Origin: an uncultured Collinsella sp.
GTDB taxonomy: Bacteria; Actinomycetota; Coriobacteriia; Coriobacteriales; Coriobacteriaceae
Assembly (NCBI GenBank): GCA_905194675.1
Contig: CAJJTG010000040.1
Location: 1-19,220, forward strand
Reading direction: 5' to 3'
Length of the DNA stretch: 19,220 nt
Part shown: positions 6,444 through 13,510 of the stretch, one piece after another
Position numbering within the stretch: position 1 is the stretch's first letter
Layout of the letters: every line of letters begins with the position of its first letter
The notes under the pieces: generated by a model
Databases searched by the model: none
Seen by the model: the letters and a program-made list of their open reading frames with translations, nothing else
What the model was told of the DNA's origin: nothing
Translations under genes and position numbers: made by a program

Positions 6444-7844
6444 TGTGGTGTCATCGTCCTCGGCAAGTTGGGGGAACACGGCGTCCTTGGACATGGTGAC
6501 CTTCGTCAGCGAGGTGAGCTTTTTGCTCAGCGACGTGTCCGTCTTGACCAGGTCGCTGAGCGTCACGATCTTGTAGCCGTCGGCGACAAGGCCATCGATA
6601 ATCTGCGGCAGCGCCTCGAGCGTCTGCTCGGCGCATTCGTCTCTATCGGTGAGCAGCACGATATTGCCCGGCGTCACCGAATCGAGCACCGTTGAGACCT
6701 GCTCGTCGGCACCGTTGAGCAGCCAGTCGCCCGAGTCAATATTCCACGAGACCACGGCGGAGACCAGGTCCATCGCATCAATCCAGTTTTGCTCGTCAAA
6801 GGCAGCGTAGGGAGCACGCAGCAGCATCGTCTTCACGCCGGTCGCCGACTTAATCGCGTCGGTGCCTTTCGTGATCTGCTCGCGTACCGCCTCACGGTCC
6901 TGACCCTTGAGCGAATCGTCGCTGTAGCTGTTGGATCCGATTTCGCACCCGGCATCGACAATCGCCTTGGCCGTGGCAGGCGAGGCCTCGGCCGCATCGC
7001 CCGAAAGGAAGAACGTCGCGGTGACGCCCTTTTCCTTGAGTACCTGCAAAATCTGCTTGGTCGCTCCGCTCGGGCCCTCATCAAACGTCAGCGCCACGTA
7101 CTTTTCGTTGCCCTTGGGCGCCACGCTCGCGCACGCAACGACGCAATCGGTAGCGGGCACAACCTCGCCGCGGTCCTGCGTCTTACCCGATTGCTCGCCG
7201 ACCCACACCTCCGAGCGGCCCTGGACACCCCACGTCTGCACATACTCGATAGCGCCCGTGCCCTCGACCTTGAGCTTGGGCTCGATAACCGTAGCCTGAA
7301 CCTCGTGCTTCTCGTAGGTGTTACGGCCATCCTTGACCGTCACCTTCTCGCCGCCCTCAAGTTCGCGGCTTTTCCACTTACCCTGTTTTATGCGCTTGCC
7401 GTCCACCTTAACCGACAGCTTTTCGCCGCCATGGCGGGTCAGCACGCTGTCATCGACGGCCAGCAGGTCGCCTGCGTCGTAGGTGTCAGTCAACTCCTGG
7501 TCGTCGATGAGATTCTGCAGCGTAGAGCCGACGCGCACCGCGGTCTTCTGGCCGTTGAGCTCCACGTCCACGCTGCGGTTGACGTAGCCCACGACGGCAG
7601 CGATAAACAGCACGAGCGCGCAACCCACGGCGATGAGCGCATAGGGCAGACGGGACGGTCGGCGCGGCGAGCGCCCGTTGCCGATGCGCGCACTGCGATC
7701 GCTAAACCCGCGGCTATGGTTGAGGTACATCGCGCCGGGCTTACGGCGACGGCGGCGCTGACCGCTGGGCAGCTGCCCCAGGTCGCGGCGCGCCGTCGGA
7801 CGCGCACCCGAGCGCCCGTTTAAGTTGGATCCATTTTGGCGCAT
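6438..7844 (-). CDS. Membrane-anchored NodB-fold protein, probably non-catalytic
   Basis: 468 residues. A very basic N-terminus (RRRRK near 30-35) precedes one membrane helix at about 67-88, so the C-terminus is outside. Residues 92-230 hold beta-rich repeats resembling the DUF348 or G5 domains of wall proteins. A polysaccharide-deacetylase (NodB) fold follows at 248-435. Its landmarks are present: TFDEGP (253-258), RAPY (343-346) and DSGDW (370-374). The metal site is not: the second Asp of TFDDGP is Glu256, the two His of the HxxxH motif are Asn305 and Asp309, and the motif-5 His is Thr399. The family removes acetyl groups from peptidoglycan or other glycans, but this member should be inactive or use another chemistry. 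The ATG at 7844 follows GGGGGAGGG. Confidence 0.85.
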   Translation of the reverse strand: MRQNGSNLNGRSGARPTARRDLGQLPSGQRRRRRKPGAMYLNHSRGFSDRSARIGNGRSPRRPSRLPYALIAVGCALVLFIAAVVGYVNRSVDVELNGQKTAVRVGSTLQNLIDDQELTDTYDAGDLLAVDDSVLTRHGGEKLSVKVDGKRIKQGKWKSRELEGGEKVTVKDGRNTYEKHEVQATVIEPKLKVEGTGAIEYVQTWGVQGRSEVWVGEQSGKTQDRGEVVPATDCVVACASVAPKGNEKYVALTFDEGPSGATKQILQVLKEKGVTATFFLSGDAAEASPATAKAIVDAGCEIGSNSYSDDSLKGQDREAVREQITKGTDAIKSATGVKTMLLRAPYAAFDEQNWIDAMDLVSAVVSWNIDSGDWLLNGADEQVSTVLDSVTPGNIVLLTDRDECAEQTLEALPQIIDGLVADGYKIVTLSDLVKTDTSLSKKLTSLTKVTMSKDAVFPQLAEDDDTTE

Positions 7845-7865
7845 GTGCCCTCCCCCATAAACACA

Positions 7866-7895
7866 GCAAGCCGGAGCAACAGGTCTCCGGCTTGC
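7866..7895 (-). terminator. Terminator after the PRC-barrel gene
   Basis: GCAAGCCGGAG (7895-7885 on the minus strand) pairs perfectly over 11 bp with CTCCGGCTTGC (7876-7866) around an 8-nt loop, and a short T-rich run (TGTGTTTAT) follows. It lies about 20 nt after the stop of the PRC-barrel gene and just before the NodB-like gene, so the two are probably separate or attenuated units. Confidence 0.65.
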
Positions 7896-7916
7896 CTCCC
7901 ATCATTTGGTACGTCG

Positions 7917-8672
7917 CTATTTTGTAGCTTTTGACAAGCCTCCGCTCGCCTTTTGGTATTCGTCCTTAAAGGCCTTGAACATGCCGCGCGTCTTGCCGAG
8001 CTGCTTGCCCAGTGCGCGGCTGCCCTTGTCCACGGCAACCGATCCCTTATCGTCGAGTACCTTGGCGCCCTTTTTGACCTTATCGCCCACCACGACGCTG
8101 GCCTCGGCGGCCTTGGCAGCCGCACCGCCCGAATACCCGAGCGACTTGACCTCGTCCGAGACGACCATCGCGCCGTTCTCGTAGCCGCGCAGCATCGTCG
8201 GTGGCACCTGCGTGTCGCCCACCAGCACGCTCGAAGCGGCACCGGCGGTCACATAGAATGCCTGCACGACACCCGAGCGTGGCTTGAACTCAACGTCCGA
8301 GCAGTAGCCCACGACATCGCCCGATTCCGTGCGCACGTCCATACCGACCCAGATGATGCAATCGTCCAGGTTGATGTCGAGGCGCTTGGCGGCGGCAGCA
8401 TCGTACGTGTCCTTGACGTCATCGACCGCAATGGCACCCTCGTAGACACCAATGGCGTCGAGCGCTACGAATCGGTCGGGGCGCTCGATCATGCCCGCGA
8501 TATCGGACTGGCGGACCATAAAGCCGACCACGCGCGTACCGCCCGGGGTAAAGACCGGAAAGTGAATCTTTCCGAGCTTTTTAGGGCTGCGCGGCGTGCC
8601 GTCCTTTTTGGTGCGCTTGTCCTCGGTAGGCTTGCGATAAATCTTGGCGCCGACAAAATCCCCGGCGCGCAT
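7917..8672 (-). CDS. PRC-barrel domain protein
   Basis: 251 residues with no signal peptide or membrane helix. Two PRC-barrel-like halves are visible: residues 1-90 (LGKIHFPVFTPGGTRVVGF, later FVALDAIGVYEGAIAV) and about 105-190 (MDVRTESGDVVGYCSDVEF, later VQAFYVTAG). A Lys/Gly-rich tail follows (about 195-251). PRC barrels are small beta domains found in RimM, photosynthetic reaction-centre subunit H and many actinobacterial proteins of unknown role. Its ATG overlaps the stop of the upstream YtxH gene in TAATG, so the two are almost certainly translated together, suggesting a shared envelope or stress role. The substrate is unknown. A similar PRC pair forms the N-terminus of the MgtE-like protein in this window. 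Confidence 0.75.
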   Translation of the reverse strand: MRAGDFVGAKIYRKPTEDKRTKKDGTPRSPKKLGKIHFPVFTPGGTRVVGFMVRQSDIAGMIERPDRFVALDAIGVYEGAIAVDDVKDTYDAAAAKRLDINLDDCIIWVGMDVRTESGDVVGYCSDVEFKPRSGVVQAFYVTAGAASSVLVGDTQVPPTMLRGYENGAMVVSDEVKSLGYSGGAAAKAAEASVVVGDKVKKGAKVLDDKGSVAVDKGSRALGKQLGKTRGMFKAFKDEYQKASGGLSKATK

Positions 8673-9061
8673 TATGCCTCGGTCGAGGGCTCCGCAGCCT
8701 CGGTATCAGCCTCGACGGCGTTCTCGACCACGACGTCGGCGGCAGGCGTCACGTTGCCACCCGAAATGGCGTCGTTGAGCTGCTCGCGCAGCTGGTCCAT
8801 GCGCTCGCGGGCCAGGTCGACCTTGGCGCGCAGGTCGTCGGTCTTGGCGTCGACCATCGGGCCAAAGTCATTCACCGCAGCACGGGCCTCCTCGGCGCTG
8901 TGCTCGTAGGTGTCACGCATATTGTCCCAAGCGTCGTTGGCGATATCGGCAGCCATGGCGCGGGTCTCGGCGCCCGAGCGCGGGGCCAGAGCAACGCCGA
9001 CAATAGCGCCGGCAGCGGCACCAAAAAGTGCGCCGGAGACAAAGCTGAAAGTCTTACCCAT
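8672..9061 (-). CDS. YtxH-like envelope-associated protein
   Basis: 129 residues from MGKTFSFVSGALFGAAAGAI. One Gly/Ala-rich hydrophobic helix (about 5-25) runs into LAPRSGAETR, the hallmark of YtxH proteins (usually LAPKSGKETR). A charged helical region (about 30-95), probably coiled-coil, and an acidic Ala/Glu tail follow. YtxH proteins are small, often stress-induced membrane-associated proteins of uncertain function. The ATG at 9061 has GAGG 7 nt upstream; the ATG two codons earlier (9067) is the alternative, with AGGAG only 4 nt away. The gene overlaps the PRC-barrel gene by one base. Confidence 0.78.
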   Translation of the reverse strand: MGKTFSFVSGALFGAAAGAIVGVALAPRSGAETRAMAADIANDAWDNMRDTYEHSAEEARAAVNDFGPMVDAKTDDLRAKVDLARERMDQLREQLNDAISGGNVTPAADVVVENAVEADTEAAEPSTEA

Positions 9062-9112
9062 GATCATTCCTCTCCTGCGGGCACGTCGGTGCCCACCGTT
9101 TGAATGCTGTCC

Positions 9113-9118
9113 ATTATA
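9113..9118 (-). promoter_or_regulatory. -10 box upstream of the YtxH/PRC operon
   Basis: A perfect TATAAT on the minus strand about 50 nt before the YtxH start. No convincing TTGACA lies 16-18 bp upstream, so only the -10 is supported. Confidence 0.45.
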
Positions 9119-9197
9119 CCCGCAGCGCATCACTTGCCGCTCCGCTCATCTGCGTACGGCAAAGGCGCAGGTACGTGATGGTGATAAACGCGTAGAC

Positions 9198-10031
9198 CTA
9201 CTCCTGAGGCATAGCCGGCATGGCCACCGTGGCACCCGGGTCCTCGCCGGCGCCGTCCACGAGCGGCAGGCCGCCCTCATGCGCAGGTCCCGCCGAAACC
9301 GTCGCCGCACCGCCAAAGACGGCAGCGGAAGCCTCGTGGTTTTCGGCAACCGCGCCCTCGGTATCAATCGCCACCTGGGGCTCGTCGTCAAAGTTGGGGA
9401 CGCCCTGGGGCTCGGTGGGAACGGGCTCGGCGGTCGCATCGGCAACAGGCTCGGCGTCGACCGGCACATCACCCTCGTCAGCGCCCTCGTCCTCGGCAGC
9501 ATCTTCGCCGTTCGCAGCGGCGACGGCCTCGTGAGGATCCTTGCCCTCGGCCTCGGCGCGCATGCCCAGCACCAGGTTGCGCAGGCCCGCGACCGTACCG
9601 TCCACATCGGGAGCCGGCTGGTCGGCGTGCAGGTACGCCCAATCCATCATAAAGGTCGCCGACGACAGCGCACCAATGGCCAACGCGTCATCGGGACACG
9701 AAAGCTCAACCTCAAAGACGCGCTCGTCGTGCTCGCTCACGCGCGTGCGACCGCACGAGATGCTGCCGGCAAGACCGGTCTCGTTCATGAGCTCGACCGT
9801 CACGTGCTCTAGCAGGTGGCAAAGCTCAGTCTGGCCCATGCAGTCCTGGAATTCGCGACCGGAATCGCCCAGGCACAGGTGCTTGGCAATCGCAGGCACC
9901 AGGTAGTACACGCGCGCCGTGGCCTCGATGTCCTCCGAGGTCATGAGCGGCATGCCGGGGTTCACCAGCACATGCGCGCAGATCTTGTCCTCGCTGACGG
10001 TGACCTTAAGGATGTTGAACAGGCCTGCCAT
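9198..10031 (-). CDS. Stand-alone cyanophycin-synthetase N-domain-like protein
   Basis: 277 residues, soluble. Residues 1-150 form a compact domain. Residues 72-97 (HLLEHVTVELMNETGLAG, then CGRTR) resemble the N-terminal domain of cyanophycin synthetase, where a GHxIEHVALELQ..AG...GRTR pattern is typical, followed by the usual FEVEL strand and an Ala-rich helix. The ATP-grasp and Mur-ligase domains of that enzyme are absent. Residues 160-277 are a low-complexity acidic tail rich in Ala, Glu, Asp and Pro, probably disordered. The ATG at 10031 follows GGGGGAG, 24 nt after the CNNM gene, so they are likely co-transcribed. No function is assigned, and the similarity is judged by eye. A general hypothetical protein is the alternative. 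Confidence 0.6.
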   Translation of the reverse strand: MAGLFNILKVTVSEDKICAHVLVNPGMPLMTSEDIEATARVYYLVPAIAKHLCLGDSGREFQDCMGQTELCHLLEHVTVELMNETGLAGSISCGRTRVSEHDERVFEVELSCPDDALAIGALSSATFMMDWAYLHADQPAPDVDGTVAGLRNLVLGMRAEAEGKDPHEAVAAANGEDAAEDEGADEGDVPVDAEPVADATAEPVPTEPQGVPNFDDEPQVAIDTEGAVAENHEASAAVFGGAATVSAGPAHEGGLPLVDGAGEDPGATVAMPAMPQE

Positions 10032-10055
10032 AACTCTCCCCCACTCGTCCTTGCC

Positions 10056-11429
10056 CTACTCGTCGCCATCGTGCGGATCCGCAGAGCCCGCACCCGACGC
10101 CGCCGGCTTCTCTGCCGAGGACTCGGAATCCTTCTTATCGGTTTCGGCCGGAGCGATCACGCGAATGAGCGAGATGCGCTGGCCACGCATCGACTGCACC
10201 TTGAACTTGTACCCCGCAACCTCAAACACCTCTCCGATGTCGGGCACCGAGTCGCAAAGCTCCAAAATCCAGCCGGCGATGGTCTCATAATCATCGCTTT
10301 CCTCGAGCGGCCAACCAAGCTCAATCGCGTCATCGCACGAAAAACGCCCATCGACGAGCCACTCACGGCGCGAGAGACGCGTGAGGTACTTGTTGTCGGG
10401 GTCGAACTCGTCCTCGATCTCGCCGACGATCTCCTCGACGATATCCTCGATGGTGATGATGCCGGCCGTGCCGCCGTACTCGTCCACGACGACCACGATC
10501 TGGTCGTGCGAGGTCTGCATCTCGGACAGCAGCGGCAGGATGTCCTTGGTGTCGGGCACAAAGGTGGCGTCGCGCAAAAAGCCGGCGATGGGCTGGTCGC
10601 CCTTGCCGTCGAGCGCGGGCTGAATCAGGTCCTTAATGTGCGCGATGCCCGCGACGTTGTCGGGATCCTCGTGATAGACGGGGATGCGGCTAAAGCCGGT
10701 CTGGCGCATGGTGGACAGCACGTCGGCGACCGTCTCATCGTCCTCGCACATGGTGGTGTCCACGCGCGGCACCATGACCTCGCGGGCAACGGTGTCGCCC
10801 AGGTCAAAGATCTCGTGGATCATGCGCTTTTCCTCGTCGAGCAGGTCGTCCTGCTCCGAGACCATGTACTTAATCTCTTCCTCCGAGACGTTCTGGCGGT
10901 CGTCGGCGCTCTTGATGCGCAGGATGCGGGCCAGGCCATCGGAGCAAGCGCCGGTCAACCACACGAGCGGACGGGCAATCTTCTGGAACACGGAAAGCGG
11001 GCCCACGACCTGCTTGGACACGCCCTCGGCATTGGCCAGGCCGATGCGCTTGGGGACGAGCTCGCCGATCACGATGGACACGAAGGCGACCGCGACGGTG
11101 ATGATGACCGGCGCCAGGCCGCGCGCGATAGCGGAGAGCGGCGCGATGCCAAAGCTCGCGAGCCACGTGGCGAGCGGGTCGGACAGACTCGTCGAGGCGA
11201 CGGCGGACGAGGCGAAGCCCACGAGCGTGATGGCGACCTGGATGGTGGCGAGCAGCTGGTCGGAGTCGGCAGCCAGCTTAATGGCACGCTCGGCGCGCTT
11301 GTCGCCTTCCTCGGCCTCGTGCTCCAGCACGGCGCGCTTGGCCGTGGTGAGCGCCATCTCGGACATAGAGAAGTAGCCGTTGATGAGGGTCAAAACGAGG
11401 GTGGTGATAAGGGAGATGGTTATGTCCAT
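10056..11429 (-). CDS. CNNM/CorC (HlyC-type) membrane protein with CBS pair
   Basis: 457 residues. The CNNM transmembrane domain (1-190) shows the family opening with INGYFSMSEMAL, SxxPxA-like small residues near 80-87 and GELVPKRIGL (122-131). A CBS pair follows at about 213-340 (VPRVDTTMCEDDET; VVDEYGGTAGIITIEDIVEE), then a CorC_HlyC domain at about 350-430. The tail is acidic and low complexity. Family members such as CorC, MpfA and YhdP mediate or support Mg2+ or other divalent cation efflux; the old name hemolysin C is misleading. It is the second CBS-containing metal-related membrane protein of the window. GGAGG lies 13 nt before the ATG at 11429, a rather long spacing, and the two sit in a small GGAG/CTCC hairpin. 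Confidence 0.88.
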   Translation of the reverse strand: MDITISLITTLVLTLINGYFSMSEMALTTAKRAVLEHEAEEGDKRAERAIKLAADSDQLLATIQVAITLVGFASSAVASTSLSDPLATWLASFGIAPLSAIARGLAPVIITVAVAFVSIVIGELVPKRIGLANAEGVSKQVVGPLSVFQKIARPLVWLTGACSDGLARILRIKSADDRQNVSEEEIKYMVSEQDDLLDEEKRMIHEIFDLGDTVAREVMVPRVDTTMCEDDETVADVLSTMRQTGFSRIPVYHEDPDNVAGIAHIKDLIQPALDGKGDQPIAGFLRDATFVPDTKDILPLLSEMQTSHDQIVVVVDEYGGTAGIITIEDIVEEIVGEIEDEFDPDNKYLTRLSRREWLVDGRFSCDDAIELGWPLEESDDYETIAGWILELCDSVPDIGEVFEVAGYKFKVQSMRGQRISLIRVIAPAETDKKDSESSAEKPAASGAGSADPHDGDE

Positions 11430-11542
11430 CGGGAGTTTCTCGAACCTCCAAGATTCGGGACGTCAGGTCAAAACGTTGATGGCGGATAGGGCAGTTGCAC
11501 CCGGCGGGCGCCCGGACGGGCCCGCGGGCGCAGGCGCGATCG

Positions 11543-12226
11543 CTAGATTACGAAGAGGATCACCGCCATGAACTGGAAGATACTGCCGGCGAGCACCCAC
11601 AGGTGAAACACACTGTGCAGGTAGCGCACGTTTTTGGCGATATAGAACGGCACGCCCGCGGTGTAGCACACGCCGCCGACAGCGAGCAGGGCAAGCGCCA
11701 CGGGGTTGAGCAGCGCCACAAGCTCGGGCAACTTAAAGACGACGAGCCAGCCCATCAGCAGATAGACCAGGCCGCTTACCCAGTGCGGTTGACGCTCGCG
11801 CATAAAGCACTCGAGGGCAATGCCGATAATGGCGATGGCCCACACGGCAAAGAACAGCATAGGGCCGCCGTCGTTTGCGAGTGTGATGAGGCAAAACGGC
11901 GTATAGCTGCCGGCTATGAGCAGGTAGATGCAGCTGTGGTCGATGATGCGAAACACGCGCTTGGCGCGCGCGGGCTGAATCGCGTGATAGAGCGTGGAGG
12001 CGAGGTATTCGAGAATAATGCTGACGCCATAGACGATTGCCGCGGCCATGTGGGCCGGGCCGCCGCCGCGCAGGGCAGCAAATACGATCAGGAGCACCAG
12101 GCCCGCGATACCCAGCAGGCAGCCGACACCATGGGTGACGGAGTTCATGATCTCCTCTCCCACCGTGTAGTGCGGAATGGCCGCGGTCTTGGGCCGCGGC
12201 TTGGAACTGTCGCTCGAATCGGACAT
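11543..12226 (-). CDS. Hemolysin III family protein (PAQR-like)
   Basis: A 227-residue protein with seven hydrophobic helices. Family motifs are in place: NSVTHGVG (28-35), TLYHAI with H81, IIDHSCIYLLIAGSYTP (94-110, with D96), and HSVFHLWVLAGSIFQF with H204 and H208. The conserved His/Asp residues are the putative metal (Zn) site shared with adiponectin-receptor-like PAQR proteins, so hydrolase activity in the membrane is possible but unproven in bacteria. I chose the ATG at 12226 (MSDSSD) with GGAGG 11 nt upstream; a TTG at 12244 would overlap that ribosome site. The gene lies 113 nt upstream of the CNNM gene in the same orientation and may share a transcript with it. Confidence 0.88.
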   Translation of the reverse strand: MSDSSDSSKPRPKTAAIPHYTVGEEIMNSVTHGVGCLLGIAGLVLLIVFAALRGGGPAHMAAAIVYGVSIILEYLASTLYHAIQPARAKRVFRIIDHSCIYLLIAGSYTPFCLITLANDGGPMLFFAVWAIAIIGIALECFMRERQPHWVSGLVYLLMGWLVVFKLPELVALLNPVALALLAVGGVCYTAGVPFYIAKNVRYLHSVFHLWVLAGSIFQFMAVILFVI

Positions 12227-12261
12227 GCCGGTTACATCCTCCAATGTAAAGAGTTCTCAAC

Positions 12262-12270
12262 ACTATATCA
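12262..12270 (-). promoter_or_regulatory. Extended -10 promoter of the hemolysin III gene
   Basis: TGATATAGT on the minus strand is an extended -10 (TG-N-TATAGT), the same form as the box before the MgtE-like operon. It lies about 35 nt before the gene's start. No good -35 is visible. Confidence 0.45.
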
Positions 12271-12333
12271 AAGCGTCTGGGTACGTGCGAAATTTGCACC
12301 ATACGTGTCCCTTTGTTTACCCATTCTTTGCTT

Positions 12334-12347
12334 GTTGACGCATCAAC
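12334..12347. promoter_or_regulatory. Palindromic operator candidate, upstream copy
   Basis: GTTGACGCATCAAC is a palindrome with 5-bp arms (GTTGA/TCAAC) around CGCA. It shares the pattern GTTGAyGyATyAAC with a second site 45 bp downstream. A TTGACG -35-like hexamer lies inside it. The motif shape resembles MarR-type operators, but no regulator gene is in the window. Confidence 0.5.
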
Positions 12348-12378
12348 GGCGAACATCCATAATGCGCTTGTTTTAAAT

Positions 12379-12392
12379 GTTGATGTATTAAC
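12379..12392. promoter_or_regulatory. Palindromic operator candidate, proximal copy
   Basis: GTTGATGTATTAAC matches the upstream palindrome at all but four positions (C/T changes). Symmetry extends to ATGTT...AACAT (12377-12394). It ends 20 nt before the hydrolase ATG, close to the ribosome site AAGGAGA, where a bound repressor would block transcription. Confidence 0.5.
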
Positions 12393-12412
12393 ATCTATAA
12401 GGAGAATACCGC

Positions 12413-13378
12413 ATGGCTCAAAACGCACATTCCCATCGAAAGCTCAAGATAGCCGGCATCGTTGCACTGGTGGTTGTCATTGCGCTGTTCGGATTTGCCG
12501 GCAACTTTCTGTTTGACTTCGCGCTGAATCCCCGCGCGCCATACACCATGAAGATGATGCAGGACGGCAAGGACGACAAAGAAGGTGAGCAGCCGGATGC
12601 CGAGGACACCGAGGCGCGGGCATGGTTTAAAAAGAATCGCGAGAGCAGCAGCCTCACCGCAGATGACGGAACCGAGCTCTCCGCTTGGTATTTTGCCGCC
12701 TCGGAGAACACCCACGATTACGCCGTCTGCCTGCATGGATATACCGACGAGCCCATCGGCATGGCCCGATACGTCAAACGATTCCACGACCGCGGCATGA
12801 ACGTACTCGCACCCGCCGCCCGCGCCCACGAGCGCTCCGGCGGCGACTATATCGGCATGGGCTGGCCCGAGCGGCTCGATGTCGTTGCATGGATTGGGCG
12901 GATCGTTCAGGCTGACCCCGAGGCGCGCATCCTGGTCTTTGGCGAGTCGATGGGTGCGGCAACCGCCATGGACGTCGCGGGGGAATCTCTGCCCGCAAAC
13001 GTGAAATGCATTATCGAGGACTGTGGTTATACGAGTGTTTGGGACGAGTTTTCTCTGCAGCTCAAGGACGTGTTCGGGCTGCCCAGCTTTCCCTTGCTCG
13101 ATGTAGCAAACTTGGTGTGCAACGTGCGCGCAGGCTACGACTTTCATAAGGCGAGCAGCGTGGAACAGCTCAAGCGCGCGACGGTTCCCATGCTTTTTAT
13201 CCACGGTGACCAAGACACCTTTGTACCGTACAGCATGCTCGACCAAAACTACGAGGCGTGCGCCAGCAAGGTTAAACAGAAGCTCACTATCCACGGCGCC
13301 ACCCACGCCAAGAGCGCGCAAGTCGACCCCGAGCTCTACTGGAATACGGTCGACGACTTCCTCGGCGAGTATTTTTAG
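12413..13378 (+). CDS. Membrane-anchored alpha/beta hydrolase
   Basis: 321 residues. One N-terminal membrane helix (about 12-34) acts as signal anchor, so the enzyme domain is likely outside the cytoplasm. After a charged linker (45-75) the alpha/beta-hydrolase fold begins, with the oxyanion string CLHGYTDEP. The catalytic triad is complete: S179 in GESMG, D268 in HGDQDTFVP and H298 in GATHAKS. The class resembles the BEM46/YqkD-like serine hydrolases (acyl or ester substrates). The true substrate is unknown. The start has a strong AAGGAGA 8 nt upstream, and two matching palindromes upstream suggest repressor control. It is one of only two + strand genes and stands alone, ended by a bidirectional terminator. 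Confidence 0.87.
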   Translation: MAQNAHSHRKLKIAGIVALVVVIALFGFAGNFLFDFALNPRAPYTMKMMQDGKDDKEGEQPDAEDTEARAWFKKNRESSSLTADDGTELSAWYFAASENTHDYAVCLHGYTDEPIGMARYVKRFHDRGMNVLAPAARAHERSGGDYIGMGWPERLDVVAWIGRIVQADPEARILVFGESMGAATAMDVAGESLPANVKCIIEDCGYTSVWDEFSLQLKDVFGLPSFPLLDVANLVCNVRAGYDFHKASSVEQLKRATVPMLFIHGDQDTFVPYSMLDQNYEACASKVKQKLTIHGATHAKSAQVDPELYWNTVDDFLGEYF

Positions 13379-13424
13379 GCAAATAGCACGGTTTACTGGT
13401 CTATCTGACTCCCTAGCACTTCCG

Positions 13425-13463
13425 AAAAGCCGCCCGTGGGCACTGTGCTCGCGGGCGGCTTTT
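13425..13463. terminator. Bidirectional terminator
   Basis: AAAAGCCGCCCG (13425-13436) pairs perfectly with CGGGCGGCTTTT (13452-13463) in a 12-bp stem with a 15-nt loop. The A and T runs at the stem ends give a T tract on either strand, so it can end both the hydrolase (+) and the convergent DUF362 gene (-). Confidence 0.88.
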
Positions 13464-13510
13464 ACTAACGTTGCACTACAAAAGCGCTTGATATGTCCAA
13501 TGGTTAGGTG

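Noticed and set aside
9816..11489. Long + strand open frame of 557 codons
   Set aside because: It is the antisense shadow of the CNNM gene and its neighbour: His/Asp/Arg-rich, without any domain, a product of high-GC codon bias.
11430..11542. GC-rich inverted repeat (GCGCCCG/CGGGCGC) as terminator between hemolysin III and CNNM genes
   Set aside because: The pairing is imperfect and no T tract follows on the minus strand, so termination is not supported.
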